This document shows positions 47,547 to 53,566 of a stretch of 53,566 bases of DNA, piece by piece. The position numbers and the translations under genes were made by a program. Numbering within the stretch: position 1 is the stretch's first letter; each line of letters starts with the position of its first letter. The notes under the pieces were generated by a model, which searched no databases, was not told the DNA's origin, and saw only the letters and a program-made list of their open reading frames with translations. The stretch is from Thermoleophilia bacterium (GTDB taxonomy: Bacteria > Actinomycetota > Thermoleophilia > Gaiellales > JAICJC01): positions 1 through 53,566 of the forward strand of contig JAICJC010000009.1 of NCBI GenBank assembly GCA_025928655.1, in the 5' to 3' direction.

Positions 47547-48770
47547 CTAGCCGCGCACGAGCGCCTCGGCGACCCGCTCCTCCTCGGCCGCCGGGTCCCG
47601 GTCCCGCCCGAGCTCCCGCATCGCCGGGATCAGGATGAGCGTCGCCACCGCGCAGCCCGACGCCGCCAGCACGTAGACGCCGCGCACGCCGATCAGGTGC
47701 AGCATGAAGCCCGCCGTCGGGAAGGACAGGGCGAAGGCGCCCATCGCGGCCGCCTCGGACGCCGCGGTCGCCCGAGAGCGCACGACGTCGGGCGTCCGCC
47801 GCTGCAGGATGCCCTGCTCGGAGACGGTGACGGCGCCCTCCGCGATGCCCGCAGCGGCCATGCCCGCGAGCGCGAAGCCGAAGACCGGGGCCGCCGCAAT
47901 CATGGCGAACCCCGCGCCGACGAAGGCGCATCCGACGACCATGGTCGTGCGCTCGTTCCACACGGCCAGCCGGCGGCCGACGAACGACCCGACGATGGCG
48001 CCGCCGCCCCAGCAGGCGGCGATGAAGCCGTAGCCGACGGAGCCGACCCCGAACGATCGCGCGAGCGGCAGCTCGGCCACCAGGATCGGGCCGAGCAGGA
48101 AGAGCAGCACGACCCACGCGAGCAGGATCAGCCGCAGGACGGGGTCGGCCATGACGAACCGGAACCCGGCCCGGATGCCGGCGTGCTCGCCGGCGCCCGC
48201 GCGATCCGGATCGGCGAACGTCCCCCGCACCGACGAGACCATCGCCGCCGACAGGGCGAAGCAGACGGCGTTCGCGGCGAAGACGGCGGTCGGCGAGGCG
48301 AAGCCGGCGACGACGCCGCCGATCATCGGCCCGAGCAGCTGGCCCGCGTTGCGCCCGACCGAGATGGTGCTGTTCGCCCAGGCGACGTCGTGCGGCTCGA
48401 CCAGGTTCGGCACCGCCGCCGTGGATGCGGACAGGTAGGGCGACTGCGCGATCGCGCTCATCAGCGCCAGGATCACGAGCGCCAGCGGGCTGCCGGTGAG
48501 CGCCATCGCGGCGGCGACGATCGCGGCGGCCAGCTCCGACGCGATCATGACCCGGCGGCGGTCGAAGCGGTCGCCGAGCGTGCCCAGGAGCGACGTGGCC
48601 GCGCCCTCGGCGCCGATCGCCGCGAACAGGGCAGCCGACATCCAGGCCGTCGAGTGCGTCGAGGCGTAGATCGCCACCATGAGCGCGATCCAGGACGCCT
48701 CGGTGCCCGTCACCGAGATGACGCGGGCGGCGGCGAGGCGGCGGACTGCGTTGCGAGAGGGGGATGGCAC
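47547..48770 (-). CDS. MFS transporter (EntS/DHA3-like exporter)
   Basis: A 407-aa protein with about 12 membrane segments. LLGTLGDRFDRRRVMIASELAAAI is the conserved TM2-3 loop with following helix (quoted in part), and ANSTISVGRNAGQLLGPMIGG is typical of MFS_3 exporters. Proton-driven export of a small molecule is expected; the substrate is unknown. The ATG at 48770 has AGGAG 7 nt upstream. A perfect 9-bp GC hairpin (48807-48828) lies in its leader. It is the third MFS protein in the window. Confidence 0.87.
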   Translation of the reverse strand: MPSPSRNAVRRLAAARVISVTGTEASWIALMVAIYASTHSTAWMSAALFAAIGAEGAATSLLGTLGDRFDRRRVMIASELAAAIVAAAMALTGSPLALVILALMSAIAQSPYLSASTAAVPNLVEPHDVAWANSTISVGRNAGQLLGPMIGGVVAGFASPTAVFAANAVCFALSAAMVSSVRGTFADPDRAGAGEHAGIRAGFRFVMADPVLRLILLAWVVLLFLLGPILVAELPLARSFGVGSVGYGFIAACWGGGAIVGSFVGRRLAVWNERTTMVVGCAFVGAGFAMIAAAPVFGFALAGMAAAGIAEGAVTVSEQGILQRRTPDVVRSRATAASEAAAMGAFALSFPTAGFMLHLIGVRGVYVLAASGCAVATLILIPAMRELGRDRDPAAEEERVAEALVRG

Positions 48771-48806
48771 GGGTGACTCCTGGACGGTCGACGGGGCGTT
48801 CGGTGC

Positions 48807-48828
48807 GGCGCGCGGTGCGCCGCGCGCC
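48807..48828 (-). other. Perfect GC hairpin in the leader of the MFS gene
   Basis: GGCGCGCGG (48807-48815) and CCGCGCGCC (48820-48828) form a 9-bp stem with a TGCG loop, about 36 nt before the MFS start. There is no U tail. It could stabilise the leader or mark the end of an upstream transcript; nothing decides between these. Confidence 0.4.
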
Positions 48829-48961
48829 GGTCAACTGCAGGTAGTCGGTGCCACGGCCCTACTCTAGCGCCCGTCCGCCGTTCCGGCCAGCAGCCGCCGG
48901 CGGCCGTACCGCGCGGCCGCGAGCCACGGCCCCACGGGTGGTCCCGCGCTAGCCTGCGAGC

Positions 48962-49657
48962 ATGACGGCGTCGACGCCCACCGGGCCGGCCCCGCCCCGG
49001 CGCAAGGCCGCAGTCGAGGCAGCGGTGCTCGCACTGGTCGTGGCCGGCGTCGCGTTCGCGGCGCTGCTGGCGCTGACGCCCGACTCGAACGGCGCAGCGG
49101 CGTCCGGGTCGAACGGCGCCGGCACCTCCCCCGGCCTGCGCTGGACGCTCCACAACACCCCCGCCCCGCCCGTGCAGCTCCCCGATCAGGACGGGAAGAC
49201 GACGAGCCTCGCGGCCCTCCGCGGGCACACGGTGCTGCTCACGTTCCTGGACTCGCGCTGTACGAACCTGTGCCCGATCGAGGGCTCGCAGCTCGCGGCC
49301 GTCCAGCGGCGGCTGCCCGCGGGGCAGCGGCCGGCGCTGGTCGTCATCAGCGTGAATCCGGCCGACACCCGTGCGTCGGTGGCGAAGTTCGTCCGCCAGG
49401 CCGGCTGGACGCAGCCGTGGCGGTGGCTTCTGGGCACGCGGAGCACGCTCGCGCCGGTGTGGCGGGCGTACCACATCGGCGTGCGGTTGCGCCACGGCCA
49501 GGCGGTGCAGACCGGGAAGACGACGATCCGCGTCGCCGGCGACGTCGTCCACACGATCGCCCTCTACGTGATCGACCCCAAGGGCCAGGAGCGGTACGGC
49601 TACCTGCCGCCCTTCCGGCCGGCGGCGGTCGCGGCGGCGGTGTCGTCGGTCTCCTAG
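48962..49657 (+). CDS. Sco1/SenC-family copper chaperone
   Basis: A 231-aa protein anchored by one N-terminal helix (AVLALVVAGVAFAALLAL) with a thioredoxin-fold domain outside. The copper motif CxxxC is SRCTNLCPIE and the downstream His is in GDVVHTIALYVID. LLTFLDSRCTNLC and VISVNPADTRASVAKF match the SCO1/SenC family, which loads copper into the CuA site of cytochrome oxidase or acts as a thiol reductase. TAGCCT ends 6 nt before the ATG. The stop shares CTAG with the convergent CtaG-like gene, its functional neighbour. Confidence 0.9.
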   Translation: MTASTPTGPAPPRRKAAVEAAVLALVVAGVAFAALLALTPDSNGAAASGSNGAGTSPGLRWTLHNTPAPPVQLPDQDGKTTSLAALRGHTVLLTFLDSRCTNLCPIEGSQLAAVQRRLPAGQRPALVVISVNPADTRASVAKFVRQAGWTQPWRWLLGTRSTLAPVWRAYHIGVRLRHGQAVQTGKTTIRVAGDVVHTIALYVIDPKGQERYGYLPPFRPAAVAAAVSSVS

Positions 49658-50421
49658 ACGGTGTCCGCCGGGCCCTCGGCGGCCGGATCCTCCGAGAGCA
49701 GCCGCATGAGCGCGAACGCAATCACGGTCAGGAGCACCGCGTTGGACTCGACCGCCATCGCGACGCCCGCGATCTGCTGGTCGGCCAGGGCGCTGATCCC
49801 GCCCAGCTTCGGGGTGTGCTCGTAGAAGCTGTAGAGCGGCGAGTTCGCCAGGTAGATGAGCAGGCTGAGCGGGCTGATGGCGAGGAACGCGACCGCGAGG
49901 TACGTCACCTTGCCGACGGGGGTGAGGTAGCCGGAAACGATTTCGGGCCACCAGAACACGAGCCCCGAGACCACGAACGCGAGGTGCTCGAACCCGAGCG
50001 CCCACTCGTTCCGCAGGGCGTAGTCGTAGAAGGCCGGGATGTGGGTCGCGTACCAGGTGACGAGCCAGAGCCCGAGCGCGACTGGGGGGTTCGCGAGCAC
50101 CGTCACCCACCGCCGCCGGCCGAGGTCACGGGCCATCGCCGTGCTCAGGCCGAGCAGGAAGAGCGGCGGCGCCCAGTCGCCCAGCATGACGTTCTGGAGC
50201 AGGTGGAAGCTCAGCATGGAGTGCAGCGCCAGGTGCTCGATCGGCGAGAACAACGCCAGCGCCGTCACCAGGATCCCGGCGGCGAACGCCCTCCGCCGCG
50301 GGGCCGAGACGGGCCGGCCGCGGCGCTCGTAGGCCCGCACCACGACGACGTAGTCGACGGCGACGACGACGAGGCCGAGTGCCCACGCCGGGTCGAACAC
50401 GAACTGCCAGGGGTGGACCAC
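49654..50421 (-). CDS. CtaG-like cytochrome c oxidase assembly membrane protein
   Basis: A 255-aa protein with about seven membrane segments, of the caa3_CtaG family: SPIEHLALHSMLSFHLLQNVMLGDWAPPL (motif around FHLLQNVML), ATHIPAFYDYAL and LADQQIAGVAM with conserved His and Gln. It assists assembly, probably copper delivery, of the caa3-type oxidase, in keeping with the Sco gene. Start is a GTG 6 nt after TAGTGT, so the mRNA is probably leaderless. The oxidase structural genes are not in the window. Confidence 0.88.
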   Translation of the reverse strand: MVHPWQFVFDPAWALGLVVVAVDYVVVVRAYERRGRPVSAPRRRAFAAGILVTALALFSPIEHLALHSMLSFHLLQNVMLGDWAPPLFLLGLSTAMARDLGRRRWVTVLANPPVALGLWLVTWYATHIPAFYDYALRNEWALGFEHLAFVVSGLVFWWPEIVSGYLTPVGKVTYLAVAFLAISPLSLLIYLANSPLYSFYEHTPKLGGISALADQQIAGVAMAVESNAVLLTVIAFALMRLLSEDPAAEGPADTV

Positions 50422-50444
50422 GGAAGGACACTACCCTTCGCCCG
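50422..50444. promoter_or_regulatory. 23-bp divergent promoter with overlapping -10 boxes
   Basis: The gap holds TACCCT on the plus strand (50432-50437, 7 nt before the ATG at 50445) and TAGTGT on the minus strand (50433-50428, 6 nt before the GTG at 50421). The two boxes overlap by 2 bp, so polymerases cannot occupy both. Any -35 boxes would lie inside the opposing genes. Confidence 0.45.
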
Positions 50445-51170
50445 ATGGCCCTCCGGCTGCTCGCCCGCGCGGTGCTCGCGGTCTCGCTGGCCACCGGGGT
50501 ATGCGCGACGATGGCGGCTCCGGCGTTTGCCGACGGCGACCCGGCCAGCGACGTGCTCCTGTTCCAGAGGGCGTTCTTCCCCTACACGGCGCCGTCGAAC
50601 GACGCCAGGTCGCAGCTGCTCGGTGCCGTGGCGGCGGCGAAGCGGTCCGGGTACACGATCCGGGTCGCGGTGATCCAGTCCCGGCGCGACCTCGGCGCCA
50701 ACCCGGAGCTGTACGCGAAGCCGCAGCTCTACGCGACCTTCCTCGACGCGGAGCTGCGCTCGGCCCGCTATTTCGGTGCGCTGGCGGTGGTGATGCCGCA
50801 GGGCTTCGGCGTCGCCCCCGGCGGGAGGCTGACGCACGACGGTACGCGCTTCGAGGCCCGTCCGCGGGGGCCGCTCCTGCGCGCGATCGCGCCGCTCGCA
50901 CCGCCCCGGACGACCGATCCGGACACGCTCACGCTGGCCGGCGTGACCGCCGTGAAGCGGATCGCGGCCGCGGCCGGCCATCCGATCAAGGGGCCGATCG
51001 CCGGGGTCGAGCCGACCACTCCGGGCCCGTCCGGGCCCTCCGGGTCAGGGTCGTCGTTCACGTCGATCGGGCTCGCCGGCGGGCTGGCCGTGGCGGCGCT
51101 GCTCGCGATCGGCCTGATCGGCCTCGGGATCCGCCGCTCCCGGCCCATCCGAGGCGAAGGGCGTCGATGA
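50445..51170 (+). CDS. Exported protein with C-terminal membrane anchor (TPM-like, unknown)
   Basis: A 241-aa protein with a signal peptide (LLARAVLAVSLATGVC, cleaved near AFADGD), a globular domain of about 150 residues (LLGAVAAAKRSGYTIRVAVIQSRRDLGAN, in part, and ARYFGALAVVMPQGFGVAP), a Gly/Ser/Pro linker and a C-terminal helix (GLAGGLAVAALLAIGLIGLGI) with a basic end. The alpha/beta core resembles TPM-domain proteins. A TACCCT box is 7 nt before the ATG. It overlaps the next gene (ATGA). Function unknown, but the operon neighbours are cytochrome-oxidase assembly genes. Confidence 0.7.
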   Translation: MALRLLARAVLAVSLATGVCATMAAPAFADGDPASDVLLFQRAFFPYTAPSNDARSQLLGAVAAAKRSGYTIRVAVIQSRRDLGANPELYAKPQLYATFLDAELRSARYFGALAVVMPQGFGVAPGGRLTHDGTRFEARPRGPLLRAIAPLAPPRTTDPDTLTLAGVTAVKRIAAAAGHPIKGPIAGVEPTTPGPSGPSGSGSSFTSIGLAGGLAVAALLAIGLIGLGIRRSRPIRGEGRR

Positions 51171-51493
51171 TTGATCGGTCGTCGAGGATGGCATACTCCC
51201 GTGCGATGCGCGGGAACTGGCTCGCACGCGGCCTGGCGGTCACCGGCCTCTCCGCGATCTCCGCGGTGGCGGCCCACGAGGGCCCGGCCGCGCTCGGCGC
51301 GGGCCGGCCGCTGCTCGTCGCGCTCCTGGGCGCGGCGGTCGCGGCGCTCGGGATCGCCGCGCTGCTGGCCTCGGCCCTCTCGCGCTGCGCCCGGGCCGCC
51401 CGCGTCCGCCGCGGCGACCTGCTCGCCGCCCGGCTGCATCCCGACACGGCGCTGGGCGCCTCGGCGCTGGTCGCCGCGCTGCTCGTGCACTAG
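51167..51493 (+). CDS. Small membrane protein
   Basis: A 108-aa protein if begun at the ATG in the ATGA overlap with the previous gene. Starting at the ATG at 51206 gives 95 aa; a TTGATC and CATACT pair in front of that ATG could drive a separate leaderless transcript. Hydrophobic segments LAVTGLSAISAVAAHEGPAAL and LLVALLGAAVAALGIAALLAS are followed by RCARAARVRRGD and a final hydrophobic end. No family recognised. Confidence 0.6.
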   Translation: MIDRSSRMAYSRAMRGNWLARGLAVTGLSAISAVAAHEGPAALGAGRPLLVALLGAAVAALGIAALLASALSRCARAARVRRGDLLAARLHPDTALGASALVAALLVH

Positions 51494-51503
51494 AACATTC
51501 GGC

Positions 51504-51531
51504 GCGGCCGGGGACGAACGCCCCCGGCCGC
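51504..51531 (+). terminator. GC hairpin after the small membrane gene
   Basis: GCGGCCGGGG (51504-51513) pairs with CCCCGGCCGC (51522-51531), a perfect 10-bp stem with an 8-nt loop, 10 bp after the stop. There is no U tail. It probably separates the operon from the following secreted-protein genes. Confidence 0.5.
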
Positions 51532-51583
51532 AGGTGGGAGAGGTTTCGATGCGACCCGTGCCGCGCTCGGCACAGCATCCAGG

Positions 51584-52183
51584 ATGACCGTGATCGCCGC
51601 CGCCCTGCGGTTGCTCGCCGCTGCGCTGCTCGGCGGCGTCGCGGCCCCCGCGCACGCGCCCGCGCCGGTGGTGACCCCGATCGGGCGCGGCCCGGCCTTC
51701 GAGCTCGGCACCGGCGCCCGCGCCGACCGCGGCGCGCCCATCGCCGGCCTGCGCTGTGAGCGTGTCGCGGGCGGGTGGCGCGACGCCCACGTCGAGGTGT
51801 TCGCACGCGGCCGCGTCCTGCTGCTGCCGCCGGGGATCGGGGTCGCCCGGCCGCGGCAGGCCGCCGGCGCCGCGATCCGCCGCGGCCGCTGCTCCTACCC
51901 GGTGCGGACGACCGACCCCACCGGGGTCGTCCGCTACCGCCCGGGCCGCGGGCTCGCGCTCGGCGACCTCTTCGCCGTCTGGGGCCAGCCGCTCGGCCGG
52001 CACCGCCTCTGCGGCTTCCGGTCGTCCGCGGCCGTGCGCGTCTATGTCGGCGGCCGCAGGGTGGCCGGAGCGCCCGGCACGGTGCCGCTGCGCCGCCACG
52101 CCGAGATCGTGGTCGAGATCGGCCCCTACGTGCCGCCCCACCGCGCGTACGTGTTCGCCGGCGGGGAGGCGGCGACGGCATGA
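51584..52183 (+). CDS. Secreted protein of unknown function
   Basis: A 199-aa protein with a signal peptide (LRLLAAALLGGVAAPAHA) and a beta-rich mature part with three Cys (LRCERV, GRCSYP, RLCGFR). YRPGRGLALGDLFAVWGQPL and the final HRAYVFAGG are notable. No catalytic motif or family is recognised. It overlaps the next gene by 4 bp (ATGA), and the His/Cys-rich lipoprotein downstream suggests a shared extracytoplasmic role, perhaps metal-related. There is no clear ribosome binding site. Confidence 0.65.
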   Translation: MTVIAAALRLLAAALLGGVAAPAHAPAPVVTPIGRGPAFELGTGARADRGAPIAGLRCERVAGGWRDAHVEVFARGRVLLLPPGIGVARPRQAAGAAIRRGRCSYPVRTTDPTGVVRYRPGRGLALGDLFAVWGQPLGRHRLCGFRSSAAVRVYVGGRRVAGAPGTVPLRRHAEIVVEIGPYVPPHRAYVFAGGEAATA

Positions 52184-53028
52184 GGCGGGCGCTCGGGCTC
52201 ATCGGCCTTGCGGTCGTGCTCGCGGGATGCGGCGGGGGCGGCGGCTCGCCCAGCGTGCCGGTCGTGCAGCGCGCGCGGATCTACCACCTGCAGGCGTTCC
52301 GGCCGGCCGGCAGCATCAGGGCCGGCCGGCCGGTCACCGTCTCGTTCACCGTCGCCCAGCCGTCCGGGGCGCCGCTCGTGCACTACCGCAGCGGGCCCGG
52401 GCCGCACACCGGCGTGCACCTGATCTTCGTCCGCGACGACCTCTCCACGATCATCCACCTGCACCCGCCGATCGGCCCCGACGGCCGCATCACGCAGCGC
52501 GTCGTCTTCCCGAAGCCGGGGCCCTACCGGGTGCTGGTCGACGTCTACCCGCGCACGAAGGGGCCCGGCTACACGAACTTCCAGCTCTTCTCGAAGGTCC
52601 ACGTCTCCGGCGCCTACCACCCCGTCGCGCTGCCCCCGTACACGCCGGTCGTCACCACCGGCGGCTGGACGTTCAGGATCAAGCGGCTGCCGAAGCTGCA
52701 CCTGGCCCAGGCGGCGCTCGTCGACGTCAGCGTCCGCAACGCCGCCGGCCGCCCGGCCGACTTCACGCCCTGGTTCGGGGCGCTGGGGCACGCGATCTTC
52801 TTCCACGAGCACGACCTGGCCTACTTCCACACCCACATCTGCGCGCCTGACCAGGCCGGCTGCGCCAGCATCGGCGGGCCGACGTCGATCACGGGCAGCT
52901 CGAACCGGCCGGGCGTGATGCACGTCGGCGTGCTGCTGCCGGAGGCGGGCACCTGGCGGCTCTTCCTGCAGTGCAAGGTCGACGGGAAGGTCCTGACCGC
53001 GCCGTTCACGCTCAGGGTGGCCGGATGA
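52180..53028 (+). CDS. His-rich lipoprotein of unknown function
   Basis: A 282-aa lipoprotein with lipobox VLAGC at residue 16 followed by a Gly run. The mature part looks like two beta-sandwich domains with clustered His: GVHLIFVRD, TIIHLHPPIG (middle) and ALGHAIFFHEHDLAYFHTH followed by a Cys-containing loop (CAPDQAGC). The His clusters suggest copper or another metal. Similar folds occur in copper-handling and YtkA-like proteins. It overlaps both neighbours by ATGA, in a tight operon following the Sco/CtaG region. Confidence 0.72.
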   Translation: MRRALGLIGLAVVLAGCGGGGGSPSVPVVQRARIYHLQAFRPAGSIRAGRPVTVSFTVAQPSGAPLVHYRSGPGPHTGVHLIFVRDDLSTIIHLHPPIGPDGRITQRVVFPKPGPYRVLVDVYPRTKGPGYTNFQLFSKVHVSGAYHPVALPPYTPVVTTGGWTFRIKRLPKLHLAQAALVDVSVRNAAGRPADFTPWFGALGHAIFFHEHDLAYFHTHICAPDQAGCASIGGPTSITGSSNRPGVMHVGVLLPEAGTWRLFLQCKVDGKVLTAPFTLRVAG

Positions 53029-53566
53029 GCCGGGCGCGGGCCCTCGTCTGGGCGCTCGCGGCGATGCTCGTGGTGGCCGTCTCCCGCCAGATCGCCTACG
53101 CGCTCGCGGGCGATGCGGTCGCCCAGCGGCTGGCCGGCCGCGGCGGCGGCGCCGACCCGATCTGGATCGCCGCGGTCGCCCTCACCGCATCGGCCGCCGT
53201 CGCCGTCGCCGGCGCGTGGCTGGTCGCAACCGGCGTGCGCGAGCGGTGCGCCCTCGACCTCGAGCGCTGGGCCGCACCGGCCCCGCTGCGGGCGTCGCGC
53301 ATCGGCGCGCGGGCGGCCGCCCTCGCCCTCGTCACCAACCTCGCGTTCGCGCTGGCGGAGTCGTGCATCCACTACCACGAGGGGCTGGGCTGGATGGGGC
53401 TGCGGTGCATCCGCGGACCTGTGCACGCCGACGCCGCTCCAATCCTGGTCGGGCTCTCGCTGGTCGTGGCGGCGCTCGTCACGGCGGCCGACCACGTGCT
53501 CGCGGCGGTGCGCCGGACCGCGGCCCGGCGCGCGCTCGCCCGGCGGCCGCGGCCGGTGCCGGCGCC
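53025..53566 (+). CDS. Integral membrane protein (partial, runs off the right edge)
   Basis: At least 180 codons are open from an ATG in an ATGA overlap with the lipoprotein gene and continue past the window. Four hydrophobic segments are visible: ALVWALAAMLVVAV, IWIAAVALTASAAVAVAGAW, AAALALVTNLAFALAES and ILVGLSLVVAALVTAA. Between TM3 and TM4 the loop SCIHYHEGLGWMGLRC has two His and two Cys, a possible metal site. A basic cytoplasmic stretch follows TM4. No family recognised. Coupling to the His-rich lipoprotein suggests a common pathway. Confidence 0.65.
   Translation, partial: MSRARALVWALAAMLVVAVSRQIAYALAGDAVAQRLAGRGGGADPIWIAAVALTASAAVAVAGAWLVATGVRERCALDLERWAAPAPLRASRIGARAAALALVTNLAFALAESCIHYHEGLGWMGLRCIRGPVHADAAPILVGLSLVVAALVTAADHVLAAVRRTAARRALARRPRPVPA

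Overview
The window is chromosomal DNA from a very GC-rich bacterium, most likely an actinobacterium. Thermoleophilia/Gaiellales-type soil lineages fit the gene content, but that placement is inference. Genes are tightly packed and often overlap by 4 bp (ATGA, GTGA, CTGA). At least 18 genes have a TANNNT -10 box ending only 6-10 nt before the start codon, which points to leaderless transcription. No tRNA, rRNA, CRISPR array, prophage or transposase gene was seen.

Layout. 1-405: edge of a HipBA-like module (HTH gene, first codons of hipA, AT-rich operator). 445-1221: NlpC/P60-like peptidase. 1247-8947: surface-polysaccharide cluster (GNAT/CelD-like transferase, GT2, Wzx-type flippase, O-antigen-ligase-like protein, deacetylase-like protein, sulfotransferase). 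9055-11315: phosphoesterase, small secreted protein, PPK2. 11312-12395: CDF metal exporter divergent from a CzrA/SmtB-type ArsR sensor. 12367-15712: five-gene operon S8 protease / GAF / thioredoxin-like / redoxin / aldo-keto reductase, preceded by a 46-aa repeat-containing gene. 16047-20355: MFS-cNMP-binding fusion, ECF sigma factor with a small partner, NPCBM protein, Zn alcohol dehydrogenase. 20443-23385: molybdate regulator and modABC. 23382-27661: GFA protein, three small proteins, PAS/GGDEF/EAL protein. 27727-33075: luciferase-like oxidoreductase, ANTAR response regulator, sensor kinase, glnA with an attenuator-like leader, PrmC-like methyltransferase. 33101-39500: CaCA exchanger, cytidylate-kinase-like protein, MFS, NlpC/P60 hydrolase, HtrA-like protease. 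39626-43888: P450 and MetF-like gene, then a DtxR/MntR regulator with a perfect operator and an Nramp transporter. 43944-47545: small protein, a probable selenocysteine peroxiredoxin, a cupredoxin lipoprotein, a second GGDEF/EAL protein. 47547-53566: MFS, Sco1/SenC, CtaG-like oxidase assembly factor and a run of secreted or membrane proteins reaching the right edge.

Two signals stand out. (1) The peroxiredoxin gene at 44228-44683 is interrupted by one in-frame TGA exactly where the peroxidatic cysteine belongs. It is followed by a 7-bp stem-loop whose apical loop begins 21 nt after the TGA, as a bacterial SECIS element requires, so the gene should be read as a selenoprotein. (2) The glnA leader (32191-32271) has two adjacent hexaloop hairpins, the second mutually exclusive with a U-tailed terminator just before the glnA ribosome binding site. 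An ANTAR-domain (RNA-binding antiterminator) two-component system lies directly downstream of glnA, suggesting ANTAR-controlled attenuation of glutamine synthetase.

Other points of interest are CTG start codons at CTGA overlaps (modB and the ANTAR regulator), two loci of GGGGACTGTCCCC palindromes, a small protein with a repeated PDVEAHRMK motif, and an RiPP-leader-like protein beside an ECF sigma factor.
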